From positions 1,612,001 through 1,676,000 of the forward strand of contig NZ_CP113066.1 in the NCBI RefSeq assembly GCF_026625845.1: 64,000 nt of DNA, in the 5' to 3' direction. This document shows, piece after piece, positions 27,655 to 35,683 of the stretch. The notes under the pieces are model-generated. The model was not told the DNA's origin. It worked only from the letters and a program-made list of their open reading frames with translations, and ran no database searches. The position numbers and the translations under genes were made by a program. Positions within the stretch are counted from its first letter, which is position 1. Every line of letters starts with the position of its first letter. The DNA comes from Agrococcus sp. SL85. GTDB lineage: Bacteria; Actinomycetota; Actinomycetes; Actinomycetales; Microbacteriaceae.

Positions 27655-29163
27655 GTGACGAGCCTGAGTGCCATCGCCGAGCGCTACGGCCGGCTCTCCC
27701 CGCAGGACGTGCAGTGGCTCCACCGGCTCACCGCCGACTTCCAGGTGCTCGCCGACCTCGCGATCGGCGACATCGTGCTGTGGGTGCCGACAGGCGACGA
27801 CGACCAGTTCATCGCGGTGCACCACGCACGCCCCGCGGGCGCCGCGACCCTCTTCTACCGCGACATCGTCGGCCACGCCGTGCGGAACGCGTGGCGCGAC
27901 CAGATCGGCCGCGCGCTCGAGGAGGGCGTCCTCCTCGACGCCGCGAGCCCCGCGTGGGGCGTCGACGCCGACGCGCAGGTGCGTGCGATCCCCGTCCGCA
28001 GGCGCGAGGCGGAGCCCTCGACGCAGGTCGTCGAGCGCCCGATCGCCGTCATCACGCGCCACGCGAACCACGCCGACGTGCGCAGCGCCGGCCGCCAGGA
28101 GCGCACGTTCAAGGAGTGCGCCGACGAGCTCTTCCGCATGATCGCCGACGGCGACTTCCCCGACCAGTCGGCGCCCACGGGGCCGCGCCGCGGCGCGCCG
28201 CGCGTCTCGGACGGCCTCATCCGGCTCGACCAGGCCGGCACCGCCACGTTCGCGAGCCCGAACGCGCTCTCCGCCTTCACCCGGCTCGGCTTCCGCGACG
28301 AGCTCGAGGGCCGGTCGCTCGCGGAGATCACGACCGAGCTCATCGACGACTCGCACGAGGTCGACGAGACGCTGCCGCTCGTCGTGACGGGGCGCGCGCC
28401 GTGGCGCACCGACATCGAGACGCGCACCGTGACGCTCTCGCTCCGCGCGATCCCGCTGCGGCGCGGACCGGAGCGGCTCGGCGCGATCGTGCTCGTGCGC
28501 GACGTCACCGATCAGCGCCTCCAGGAGCAGACGCTCATCACCAAGGACGCCACGATCCGCGAGATCCACCACCGGGTCAAGAACAACCTCCAGACGGTGG
28601 CCGCGCTCCTGCGCATCCAGTCGCGCCGCACGCGCAGCGAGGAGGCGCGCACCGCGCTGCAGAACGCCGAGCGCCGCGTCTCGTCGATCGCGGTCGTGCA
28701 CGACACGCTCTCGGAGGGGCTCAGCCAGTCGGTCGACTTCGACGAGGTCTTCGACCGCGCCATGAAGCTCACGAGCGAGCTCGCCTCGATCCACGGGGCG
28801 AGGGTGCGCACCGAGCGGCGCGGCAGCTTCGGGGTGCTGCCCTCGGGCTACGCGACGCCGCTCGCCCTCGCGCTCACCGAGCTCGTGACGAACGCGGTCG
28901 AGCACGGCCTCGTCGGCCGCGAGGACGGCCTCGTGCGGATCACCGCGACCCGCGACGACGGCTGGCTCACGGTGCAGGTGTGCGACAACGGCTCGGGGCT
29001 GCCGCCGGGCCGCGTGGGCTCGGGCCTCGGCACGCAGATCGTGAAGACGCTCGTGACGGGTGAGCTCTCGGGCACGATCGACTGGGGCTCGCGCCCGGTC
29101 GAGGGCACCGAGGTGACGGTGCGGGTGCCGATCTCCTACATCCAGGACGAGGCGCGGCGCTGA
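27655..29163 (+). CDS. pdtaS: PdtaS-type sensor histidine kinase
   Basis: A 502-residue soluble kinase. The N-terminal GAF-like H_kinase_N domain spans about 1-150, a PAS domain about 175-290, then the HisKA_2 box with the phospho-acceptor in IREIHHRVKNNLQTVAALLR, and an HATPase domain with LALTELVTNAVEHG and CDNGSGLPPGRVGSGLGTQI. This is the domain order of mycobacterial PdtaS, which signals to the RNA-binding antiterminator PdtaR. No PdtaR gene is visible here. A strong terminator follows. Confidence 0.93.
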   Translation: MTSLSAIAERYGRLSPQDVQWLHRLTADFQVLADLAIGDIVLWVPTGDDDQFIAVHHARPAGAATLFYRDIVGHAVRNAWRDQIGRALEEGVLLDAASPAWGVDADAQVRAIPVRRREAEPSTQVVERPIAVITRHANHADVRSAGRQERTFKECADELFRMIADGDFPDQSAPTGPRRGAPRVSDGLIRLDQAGTATFASPNALSAFTRLGFRDELEGRSLAEITTELIDDSHEVDETLPLVVTGRAPWRTDIETRTVTLSLRAIPLRRGPERLGAIVLVRDVTDQRLQEQTLITKDATIREIHHRVKNNLQTVAALLRIQSRRTRSEEARTALQNAERRVSSIAVVHDTLSEGLSQSVDFDEVFDRAMKLTSELASIHGARVRTERRGSFGVLPSGYATPLALALTELVTNAVEHGLVGREDGLVRITATRDDGWLTVQVCDNGSGLPPGRVGSGLGTQIVKTLVTGELSGTIDWGSRPVEGTEVTVRVPISYIQDEARR

Positions 29164-29187
29164 GGACGCCGGCGCATCGCCCGCGGA

Positions 29188-29229
29188 CATGACGAGAGCG
29201 GGGCCCCGAGGGGCCCCGCTCTCGTCATG
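29188..29229. terminator. Bidirectional terminator between pdtaS and whiB
   Basis: Perfect 19-bp arms CATGACGAGAGCGGGGCCC and its complement around a 4-base loop; the convergent whiB stop is 14 bases beyond. Confidence 0.85.
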
Positions 29230-29242
29230 GGTGGTGCTGGTC

Positions 29243-29491
29243 TCAGCCGGCTCGGCGGGCGCGCGCGGCGCGGCGCTTGAGCGCGCGGCGCTCGTCCTCC
29301 GAGAGGCCGCCCCACACGCCGGAGTCCTGGCTCGTCTCGAGCGCGTACTGCAGGCACTGCTCGGTCACCGTGCAGGTCGCGCACACGGCCTTCGCCTTCT
29401 CGATCTGCTCCAGGGCCGGGCCGGTGTTCCCGACGGGGAAGAACAGCTCGGGGTCCACGGTGAGGCAGGCTGCGCCGTCACGCCAATCCAT
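29243..29491 (-). CDS. whiB1: WhiB-family iron-sulfur regulator, WhiB1-like
   Basis: An 82-residue Wbl protein. The four cluster ligands are Cys9, Cys37, Cys40 and Cys46 (C-x2-C-x5-C), followed by the GVWGG turn in QDSGVWGGLSEDERRALKRR and a basic tail. The PELFFPVGNTGPA segment matches WhiB1, an essential nitric-oxide-responsive regulator that binds the primary sigma factor. The ribosome site AAGGAG lies 7 bases upstream of the ATG. The upstream region has two TACATTG copies 16 bp apart, possibly regulatory. This small region is visibly less GC-rich than its surroundings. Confidence 0.95.
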   Translation of the reverse strand: MDWRDGAACLTVDPELFFPVGNTGPALEQIEKAKAVCATCTVTEQCLQYALETSQDSGVWGGLSEDERRALKRRAARARRAG

Positions 29492-29627
29492 ACATTGTCT
29501 CCTTGTTACATTGGAGGGGAGGTGCGCCACGGGGAGCCGCAGCGCGGGAAGTCTGATGGGCTCGGCCACGCTGCCGCCCGACTTTCCATGGTTCCACAGC
29601 GCCCCCAGAGAGGCAAGGGTCGATTCC

Positions 29628-30026
29628 GTGAGCGAGGCCGCACAGGCACGTCCGAGGGCCGCATCCGCGGCCGCAGCGCTGCTGCTCGTCGAGGCGCTGG
29701 GCATGGTCGGGGTGGCCGTCTACCTCGCGATCGCGTCGTTCGGCGACCCGATCGAGCACCTCGGGGGCGGGCTCTTCCTCGCCGTGATCGCGGCCGGTGC
29801 CGGCCTGTTCCTCGCGCAGGCCGGTCGGGCGATGCTGAACGGCCGCGCGTGGTCGCGGAGCGCGGCCGTCGTGTGGCAGGTGCTGCAGTTCGGCGTCGCG
29901 CTCGGCACCTTCGACGGCGCCGAGGGCCCGGTGCCGCTCGCGCTGCTGCTCGCGGGGCTCGCGATCGCCGTGATGGTGCTCGTGCTGCGCAGGAGCGTCA
30001 CCGGCTGGCTGCGCCGCGAGGACTGA
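29628..30026 (+). CDS. Four-helix hypothetical membrane protein
   Basis: A 132-residue protein with four predicted helices (AAALLLVEALGMVGVAVYLA; GGGLFLAVIAAGAGLFL; a weak third around VVWQVLQFGVAL; LALLLAGLAIAVMVLVL) and a C-terminal RRSVTGWLRRED. It is typical of small actinobacterial four-helix proteins of unknown function. Start GTG at 29628 is chosen; the open frame extends upstream into the whiB promoter region, which is less plausible. Confidence 0.75.
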   Translation: MSEAAQARPRAASAAAALLLVEALGMVGVAVYLAIASFGDPIEHLGGGLFLAVIAAGAGLFLAQAGRAMLNGRAWSRSAAVVWQVLQFGVALGTFDGAEGPVPLALLLAGLAIAVMVLVLRRSVTGWLRRED

Positions 30027-30050
30027 CCGGTCGGCGCCGGCCCGAGCCGC

Positions 30051-30533
30051 TCAGGCGGCGCTGAAGCCCAGGCGCTTGTCGAGCATCTCGAGGTGCCCCT
30101 TGGCCTTCGTGTTGTAGAACGCGTGCGTGATGACGCCCTCCGCGTCCAGCACGAAGGTCGAGCGCCGCACGCCCATGACCATGCGGCCGTAGCTGTTCTT
30201 CTCGCCGTAGGTGCCCCACGCCTCGTGGACGGCGAGGTCGGCGTCGCTCAGCAGCGGGAAGCCGATGCCGTCGGCGTCGCGCGCGCGGCCGAGCTTCTCG
30301 ACCGGATCCTTCGAGATGCCGACGACCGCGTAGCCGTGCTGCGCGAGGTCGGGCAGGCGGTCGGTGAAGTCGCACGCCTGCTGGCGGCACGCGCTCGTCA
30401 TCGCCTCCGGGTAGAAGTAGACGATCGCGGGGCGCCCGCGGAGGTCCGCGAGGCGCACGGTGCGACCGTCCTGGTCGGGGAGGGCGAAGTCGGGGGCGTG
30501 CATGCCGGGCTCGAGGTGCGTCATCCCTGCCAT
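30051..30533 (-). CDS. bcp: Thioredoxin-dependent peroxiredoxin, Bcp/PrxQ type
   Basis: A 160-residue peroxiredoxin reducing hydrogen and alkyl peroxides. The family motif appears as YFYPEAMTSACRQQACDF: peroxidatic Cys in TSAC and resolving Cys five residues later, as in atypical two-Cys Bcp. DFALPDQDGRTVRLADLRG precedes it and SYGRMVMGVRRSTFVLD follows. Two in-frame ATGs (30533 and 30524) are possible starts. It converges with the membrane protein gene on its left and is divergent from tRNA-Lys. Confidence 0.92.
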   Translation of the reverse strand: MAGMTHLEPGMHAPDFALPDQDGRTVRLADLRGRPAIVYFYPEAMTSACRQQACDFTDRLPDLAQHGYAVVGISKDPVEKLGRARDADGIGFPLLSDADLAVHEAWGTYGEKNSYGRMVMGVRRSTFVLDAEGVITHAFYNTKAKGHLEMLDKRLGFSAA

Positions 30534-30564
30534 CCAAGCAGTGCGCGAGCACCCCGTGGGGCGT

Positions 30565-30570
30565 GCTAGA
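30565..30570 (+). promoter_or_regulatory. Candidate -10 box of tRNA-Lys
   Basis: TAGACT about 25 bases upstream of the mature tRNA 5' end; the -35 is not obvious. Confidence 0.35.
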
Positions 30571-30594
30571 CTCGTTCCTCGGCGATGCAGCCAT

Positions 30595-30667
30595 GCACCT
30601 CTAGCTCAATTGGCAGAGCAGTTGACTCTTAATCAATTGGTTCCGGGTTCGAGTCCCGGGGGGTGTA
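30595..30667 (+). tRNA. tRNA-Lys (anticodon CTT)
   Basis: A complete cloverleaf can be folded. The acceptor arm is GCACCTC / GGGGTGT (with G-T pairs) and the D arm is GCTC...GAGC. The anticodon arm GTTGA-CTCTTAA-TCAAT has CTT at its centre. The T arm is CCGGG-TTCGAGT-CCCGG and the discriminator is A. The CCA end is not encoded. A terminator hairpin follows at once. Confidence 0.96.
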
Positions 30668-30672
30668 CGAGC

Positions 30673-30706
30673 GAGGCCCGGTCAGACGAACGTCTGACCG
30701 GGCCTC
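30673..30706 (+). terminator. Terminator after tRNA-Lys
   Basis: Perfect 16-bp stem GAGGCCCGGTCAGACG / CGTCTGACCGGGCCTC with a two-base loop, 6 bases after the tRNA. Confidence 0.85.
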
Positions 30707-30749
30707 CGTCATGTGCTGGGGGATGCGGGTCCGAGGCGTGGCCGCGCGG

Positions 30750-30935
30750 CTAGGAGAGCGGCACGGTGTCGTCGAGCGCTGCCGGGACGACCGGCTCGAC
30801 GGGGACCACGGCGGCGCGGGCTCGCCGGGCGAGGGCGAGGCGCAGGAGCTGCACGGCGATCACCACGGCGACGGCGAAGCCGGCGAGCACGCCGATGAGG
30901 GGGAGGAACGACCAGGGGTCGACGGGGAGGGCCAC
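30750..30935 (-). CDS. Small single-helix membrane protein
   Basis: A 61-residue protein: short polar start (VALPVDPWSFLP), one strong helix (LIGVLAGFAVAVVIAVQLLR), then a basic stretch (ALARRARAAVV) and an acidic end. Start GTG at 30935 with GAAAGG about 9 bases upstream. The hydropathy pattern is clean, but I know no family; a longer upstream frame is not supported. Confidence 0.55.
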   Translation of the reverse strand: MALPVDPWSFLPLIGVLAGFAVAVVIAVQLLRLALARRARAAVVPVEPVVPAALDDTVPLS

Positions 30936-31184
30936 GGAACGGGCCTTTCTGAGGTGCCAGACAGCGAGGGCGCTACGAGCGCTGCGAGGAGTCGGAACGT
31001 ACTCGTCGAGACGTGCGCTGGCTGCCACCGGAGCAGTGGCCGTCGGGACAACCGTACCCCAGCTGTACCCCGACGCGCCACGCGCAGGGTGCCCGTCCTG
31101 GCGACGAAGCGGACGGGATGTCCGCTCTTCGCGCCGATCTGTGGCATCATCCCCAGATGTGACGATCACTCACGGAAGCGCCCG

Positions 31185-31343
31185 ATGATGGGCATGGCGA
31201 TCGCCGAGGAGCTCTGGCCGCCGATCGCGGCCTCGACCCTCACGGCGGTCCTGGTCGGCCTCCGCATCGCCGTGGAGGTGCGTCGCGCCCGCGAGCGCGC
31301 GGGCGTCGCGCCCCCCGATCAGGAGCCGGAGCTCCCGCTGTAG
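31185..31343 (+). CDS. Possible small membrane protein
   Basis: A 52-codon frame: MMGMAIAEELWPPIAA, a hydrophobic segment (STLTAVLVGLRIAVEV), a basic stretch (RRARERAG) and an acidic tail. It ends 2 bases before the convergent aminotransferase stop. No ribosome site or family supports it, so it is offered only as a plausible small gene. Confidence 0.35.
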   Translation: MMGMAIAEELWPPIAASTLTAVLVGLRIAVEVRRARERAGVAPPDQEPELPL

Positions 31344-31345
31344 GC

Positions 31346-32569
31346 CTACTGGCGGTAGGACGCCAGGAAGTTGCCGATGCGCTCGACCGCGTCGACGAGG
31401 TCCCGCTTCCACGGCAGCGTCACGATGCGGAAGTGGTCGGGCGTCGGCCAGTTGAAGCCCGAGCCGTGCGTGACGAGGATCTTCTGCTGGCGCAGCAGGT
31501 CGAGCGCGAAGCGCGCGTCGTCGTGGATCTCGTGCACCTCCGGGTCGAGGCGCGGGAACGCGTAGAGCGCGCCCTTGGGCTCCACGACCGAGACGCCAGG
31601 GATCGACCGCAGGCCCTGCACCGCGGCGTCGCGCTGCTCGAGCAGGCGCCCCCCGGGCAGGATGAGGTCCTCGATCGACTGGTGCCCGCCGAGCGCCACC
31701 TGGATGCCGTACTGCGCGGGCACGTTGGGGCACAGGCGCGTGGAGGCGAGCAGGGTCAGGCCCTCGAGGAAGCCCTGCGCGTGCGACTTGGGGCCCGTGA
31801 TCGCGAGCCACGCGGCGCGGAAGCCGGCCGCGCGGTACGTCTTGGACAGGCCGTTGTAGGTGAGGCAGAGCAGGTCGGGCGCGAGCGAGGCGATCGACGT
31901 GTGCTCGGCGCCGTCGTAGAGGATCCGGTCGTAGATCTCGTCGGCGAGGATGAGCAGCGAGTGCCGGCGCGCGAGGTCGACGATGCCCCGCAGCACCTCG
32001 GGCGAGTAGACGGCGCCCGTGGGGTTGTTGGGGTTGATGACGACGATCGCCTTGGTGCGATCCGTGATCTTCGCCTCGATGTCGGCGAGGTCGGGCGCCC
32101 ACTCCGCCTGCTCGTCGCAGAGGTAGTGGATGGGCGTGCCGCCGCCGAGCGAGGTCATCGCCGTCCAGAGCGGGTAGTCGGGGGCGGGGATGAGCACCTC
32201 GTCGCCCGTGTCGAGCAGCGCCTGCATCGTCATCGTGATGAGCTCGGAGACGCCGTTGCCGAGGTAGACGTCGTCGACGGTGAGGGGCGGGAACCCGTCC
32301 ACGTCCTCGTAGCGGGTGACGACCGCGCGGCGGGCCGAGAGGACGCCCTTCGAGTCGGAGTAGCCCTCGGCGAGCGGCAGGTTGGCGATCATGTCCTGCA
32401 CGATCGTCGACGGCGTCTCGAAGCCGAACGGCGCCGGGTTGCCGATGTTGAGCTTCAGGATGCGGTGCCCCTCGGCCTCGAGCCGGGCCGCCTCTGCGGC
32501 CACCGGGCCGCGGATCTCGTAGAGGACGTGCTGCAGCTTCGAGGACTGGTCGAGGGACTTGAGCGCCAT
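31346..32569 (-). CDS. Pyridoxal phosphate aminotransferase, alanine-type (AlaA-like)
   Basis: A 407-residue fold-type I class I/II aminotransferase. The N-terminal LNIGNPAPFGFETP, the substrate-binding IPAPDYPLWTA, NPNNPTGAVYS, and the PLP lysine in YNGLSKTYRAAGFRAAW match the AlaA/YfbQ subgroup that uses alanine or glutamate with pyruvate. The C-terminal Arg that binds the carboxylate is in DHFRIVTLPW. The ATG has TAGCAT six bases upstream (leaderless). Confidence 0.9.
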   Translation of the reverse strand: MALKSLDQSSKLQHVLYEIRGPVAAEAARLEAEGHRILKLNIGNPAPFGFETPSTIVQDMIANLPLAEGYSDSKGVLSARRAVVTRYEDVDGFPPLTVDDVYLGNGVSELITMTMQALLDTGDEVLIPAPDYPLWTAMTSLGGGTPIHYLCDEQAEWAPDLADIEAKITDRTKAIVVINPNNPTGAVYSPEVLRGIVDLARRHSLLILADEIYDRILYDGAEHTSIASLAPDLLCLTYNGLSKTYRAAGFRAAWLAITGPKSHAQGFLEGLTLLASTRLCPNVPAQYGIQVALGGHQSIEDLILPGGRLLEQRDAAVQGLRSIPGVSVVEPKGALYAFPRLDPEVHEIHDDARFALDLLRQQKILVTHGSGFNWPTPDHFRIVTLPWKRDLVDAVERIGNFLASYRQ

Positions 32570-32575
32570 TGCACC

Positions 32576-32581
32576 ATGCTA
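32576..32581 (-). promoter_or_regulatory. Candidate leaderless -10 box of the aminotransferase
   Basis: On the minus strand TAGCAT, six bases, ATG at 32569. Confidence 0.5.
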
Positions 32582-32641
32582 GGCGGGCGCTCCGCCTGCC
32601 ACTCGGCGCGCAGTGGCTGCCGGCTGGGCGCCGCGCGCCCC

Positions 32642-33494
32642 TCAGGGCAGCTGCAGGAGGCCGCCCGGGGCCCGGGTGGTCGCGGCGGCGACCGCCATGG
32701 CGCGCTCGAGCGAGGCCCCCCAGCCCGCTTCGTGCCGCCCTGCGACGACCGCGGCGGCGAGGGTCGCGAGCACGCTGTCGCCCGCGCCGATCGTGTCGAC
32801 GAGCGGAGCGTCGAGCGCGGGCACGGGAGCCGCGACCACCGCATCCGCCGTGACGACCTCGGCGCCGTCGGGGCCCCGCGTGATGCACACCGCGCCGGCG
32901 CCCGCGCCGAGCAGGCGTCGCGCGACGGCGTCGACGGGCTCGCCGTAGACGAGCTCGACGTCCTCGTCGCTGAGCTTCACGAGCAGCGCGCGGGCCGCGA
33001 GGCGATCGAGGCCCGCGGCGAAGCGCGCGACGGCTCCCGGCGCCTCGAGGTAGGCGGGGCGCGCGTTGGGGTCGATCATGAGCGGCGACCCGAGCTCCAG
33101 CAGCGGCGCGAGCTGCGCCTCGTGCTCGAGCGCGAGGCACGAGACCACGACGAGCGGTGCGGCGGCGAGCCGATCGGCGACGGGCGCGAGGTCGACGAAG
33201 CGCTCGAGGCCGGCGCGGTTGAAGGCGTAGCGCATCGTGCCGCCGACGCGCTCCGCGGTCGCCACGGCCGTGCCGAGCGGCGCGGGCGTCGCGACGAGCC
33301 TCCACGTCGTGCGCCGCGCAGTGGGCGCGCACGGCATCGCCCGGGGCGTCGTCGCCCACCATCGCCACGAGCGCGGCGGGTGCGCCGAGCCGGGAGAGCC
33401 CGACCGCGACGTTGAGCGCCGCGCCGCCGACGATCGAGGCGCCGTCGACCTCGTCGACGAGGGCGTCCCCGACGACGAGGACGCGCCCGCTCAT
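32642..33494 (-). pseudogene. PfkB-family carbohydrate kinase, one frameshift
   Basis: A ribokinase-like sugar kinase. The N-terminus is GRVLVVGDALVDEV followed by GGAALNVAVGLSRLG, the PfkB signature 1 region. The C-terminus has the catalytic DTIGAGDSVLATLAAAV with the Asp base. The frame breaks at 33299-33300, where the coding strand reads GTGGAGGCTCGTC instead of GTGGAGCTCGTC; repaired length is 283 residues. The ATG overlaps the stop of the small membrane gene upstream. The substrate is not predictable; fructokinase or ribokinase-like activities are both possible. Confidence 0.85.
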
Positions 33495-33733
33495 GCGCGC
33501 CGGCGCGAGCGCCTGCCCTTGGCGGTGCGCTCGAGCTCGCGCTCGAGCTCCTCCTGCCGGATCGCCTCCTCGCGCTGCTTCACGGCGCCGAGCGCCAGCA
33601 GCACGCCGATGCCCCAGCTCGCCCAGAGGAGGCCCAGCCGCCAGTCCTTCGGGCCCTCCTTCGTGGCCTTCCGGACGGTCAGGACGCTCATCAGGGCACT
33701 GATCACGCCCGCGTTGAACAGGTACTTGCGCAT
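33491..33733 (-). CDS. Small membrane protein coupled to the PfkB kinase
   Basis: An 80-residue protein. A short basic/hydrophobic start (MRKYLFNAGVISALMSVLTV), a second helix (WRLGLLWASWGIGVLLALGA) and a charged coiled tail (EELERELERTAKGRRSRRRA). Its TGA overlaps the kinase ATG, so the two are co-translated. The family is unknown to me; similar small proteins occur widely in Microbacteriaceae. Confidence 0.75.
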   Translation of the reverse strand: MRKYLFNAGVISALMSVLTVRKATKEGPKDWRLGLLWASWGIGVLLALGAVKQREEAIRQEELERELERTAKGRRSRRRA

Positions 33734-33895
33734 GTCGTCTCCTCCTGGGCGACCAGCCAACCACGTCAGGCTGGGTGCGAGGAGGCGGGGCGGGGCCGCG
33801 GCCGCCGGAGAGCGCGTCCGCGGACGTGGACCGGACCGCCTCGCCGCCGCCTCGCAGGCGCGGTGTCGCGCCCGCGCCTCGCAGCCTGCGCGGGC

Positions 33896-33901
33896 TACAG
33901 T
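33896..33901 (+). promoter_or_regulatory. Candidate leaderless -10 box of the Ole-like operon
   Basis: TACAGT, seven bases, ATG at 33909. It is the only clear promoter before the five-gene overlapping operon. Confidence 0.5.
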
Positions 33902-33908
33902 CGCGCTC

Positions 33909-34913
33909 ATGCCCCGCACCTCCGCCATCGCCGCCGTGGGCGTGCACCTCCCGGAGCGCGTGCGCACCACCGACGAGACGGAGGCGCGCCTCCGGCGCGA
34001 GAACCCGCGCGCGGGGCTCCCCGTGGGCCTCATCCGCCGCATGACGGGCGTCGAGCGCGTGCACGAGCGCGAGCCCGGCGAGCAGGCCTCCGACCTCGCG
34101 GCGCACGCGGCGCGGCGCGCGCTCGCGGCGTCGCCGGAGCCCGTCGACCTGCTCGTCTTCGCGAGCGCGAGCCAGGACCTCATCGAGCCCGCCACCTCGC
34201 ACATCGTCGCCGACAGCCTCGGCCTCGACGTGCCGGTCTTCGACGTGAAGAACGCGTGCAACTCGGTGCTCAACGCCGTGCAGGTGGCGCACGGGCTCAT
34301 CGCGAGCGGGCAGGCGCGGCGCGTGCTCGTCGCGAGCGGCGAGACCCCCACGAGCGCCGTGCGCTGGCAGGTGGCCGACCGGCACCAGTTCGTGCGCTCC
34401 TTCCCCGGCTACACGATGAGCGACGCGGGCGCGGCGCTCGTGCTGGAGGCGACGGAGGACGACGGACGCGGCGTGGTCGACCTCGCGTTCTCGGCGGCGT
34501 CGCACCACTGGCGCATCGGCACGCTGCCCACGGGCGGCTCGATGCGGCCGCGCGACCTCGACGCCACCTACTTCGACATCGACGGCCGCGCGCTGCAGCG
34601 GGCGTTCCTCGCCCTCGGCCCCGACCTCGTGACGGGCCTCCTGGACCGCGCGGGCCTCACGATGGAGGACCTCGACCTCGTGCTCATGCACCAGGTGGCG
34701 CAGCCGCACCTCGCGCCGATCGCCGAGCGCCTCGGCGTCGCCGAGGGGCGCATCCACGAGACGGTCGTGCGGCACGGCAACCTCGCCTCCGCCACCCTGC
34801 CCGTGCAGCTGCACCAGGCGCAGGAGGCGGGGCTCGTGGGGCCCGGCAGCACCGTGCTGCTCGTGGGGCTCGCGGGCGGCATCTCGCTCGGCGCCGCGGT
34901 GGTGGTGCTGTGA
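33909..34913 (+). CDS. Ketoacyl-ACP synthase III-like thiolase, OleA-like
   Basis: A 334-residue thiolase-fold enzyme with the Cys-His-Asn triad of the KAS III/OleA group: Cys117 in FDVKNACNSVLNAVQ, His261 in LMHQVAQPH and Asn291 in RHGNLASATLPVQL. OleA joins two fatty acyl-CoAs head to head to a 2-alkyl-3-ketoacid. FabH-type priming is the alternative. The OleA reading is preferred because OleC-like and OleD-like genes follow in the same overlapping operon. The stop overlaps the next GTG by four bases. Confidence 0.85.
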   Translation: MPRTSAIAAVGVHLPERVRTTDETEARLRRENPRAGLPVGLIRRMTGVERVHEREPGEQASDLAAHAARRALAASPEPVDLLVFASASQDLIEPATSHIVADSLGLDVPVFDVKNACNSVLNAVQVAHGLIASGQARRVLVASGETPTSAVRWQVADRHQFVRSFPGYTMSDAGAALVLEATEDDGRGVVDLAFSAASHHWRIGTLPTGGSMRPRDLDATYFDIDGRALQRAFLALGPDLVTGLLDRAGLTMEDLDLVLMHQVAQPHLAPIAERLGVAEGRIHETVVRHGNLASATLPVQLHQAQEAGLVGPGSTVLLVGLAGGISLGAAVVVL

Positions 34914-35683
34914 GCCGCCTCGCGGTCGTCGTGCCCGTCTACCAGGAGGCCGCGGGCATCCGGCCGACGCTCGAGCACCTCGCGGCGCAGCACGACGACG
35001 ACGTCGACGTCTGGTTCGTCGACAACGGCTCGACCGACGGCTCGCACGCCATCGTCGAGTCCTTCGCCGCCGCGCGCGGGCTCGCCCGCTGGCGCGTGGT
35101 CCACGAGGCGCAGAAGGGCACGGGCGCCGCGGCGGACACCGGGATGCGCGCGGCCATCGCCGCGGGCGCGACGATGCTCGCTCGCACCGACGCCGACTGC
35201 CTCCCGCGCCGGGACTGGACCGCGCGGCTGCGGCACGCGATGACCCCGCGCGAGGCCGGCGGCCTCGGCATCGACCTCGTGGCGGGCCTGCTCGTGCCGC
35301 GCCACGACGAGGGGCTCGGGCCCGTCCGCCGCGCCGCGCTCACCGCTGCCGTGCGGGTCGCCGACGGCTTCGGGGTCGTCCGTCCCGCCAACTACGGCGA
35401 CGGCATGCACGGCCTGTACGTCATGGCGGCGGGCTGCAACGTGGGGATCACGGCCGCGATGTACGAGCGCGCCGGCGGCTTCCCGCGCACCGCGATCGAG
35501 GACCTCCACGAGGACCGCGCACTCGTGAACGCCGTGCGCCGGATCCCGGGGAGCCGCTGCGTGCGCCGCGACGACGTCGTCGTGCGCGGCTCCTCGCGGC
35601 GCGTGCGGGCGTGGGGGCTCAAGAACACGCTGCTCTGGTACAAGGACCACGCCTACCGGCCCGAGCACGTGGACATCCGGTGA
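34910..35683 (+). CDS. Family 2 glycosyltransferase
   Basis: A 257-residue GT-A-fold enzyme without membrane helices. N-terminal nucleotide-binding segment LAVVVPVYQEAAGIRPTLEH and VWFVDNGSTDGS, the metal-binding Asp motif in LARTDADCLPRRDW, and an acceptor region with AIEDLHEDRAL. The donor and acceptor are unknown. It lies between the OleA-like and P450 genes with four-base overlaps at both ends, which implies it acts on the product of the operon or an intermediate. Confidence 0.85.
   Translation: MSRLAVVVPVYQEAAGIRPTLEHLAAQHDDDVDVWFVDNGSTDGSHAIVESFAAARGLARWRVVHEAQKGTGAAADTGMRAAIAAGATMLARTDADCLPRRDWTARLRHAMTPREAGGLGIDLVAGLLVPRHDEGLGPVRRAALTAAVRVADGFGVVRPANYGDGMHGLYVMAAGCNVGITAAMYERAGGFPRTAIEDLHEDRALVNAVRRIPGSRCVRRDDVVVRGSSRRVRAWGLKNTLLWYKDHAYRPEHVDIR

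Noticed and set aside
25141..29190. A 1349-codon open frame on the minus strand opposite the SAF, CpaE-like and PdtaS genes
   Set aside because: Very long antisense frames are expected at this GC content. The translation is Arg/Gly/Ala-rich with no domain, and the plus strand holds well-conserved families.
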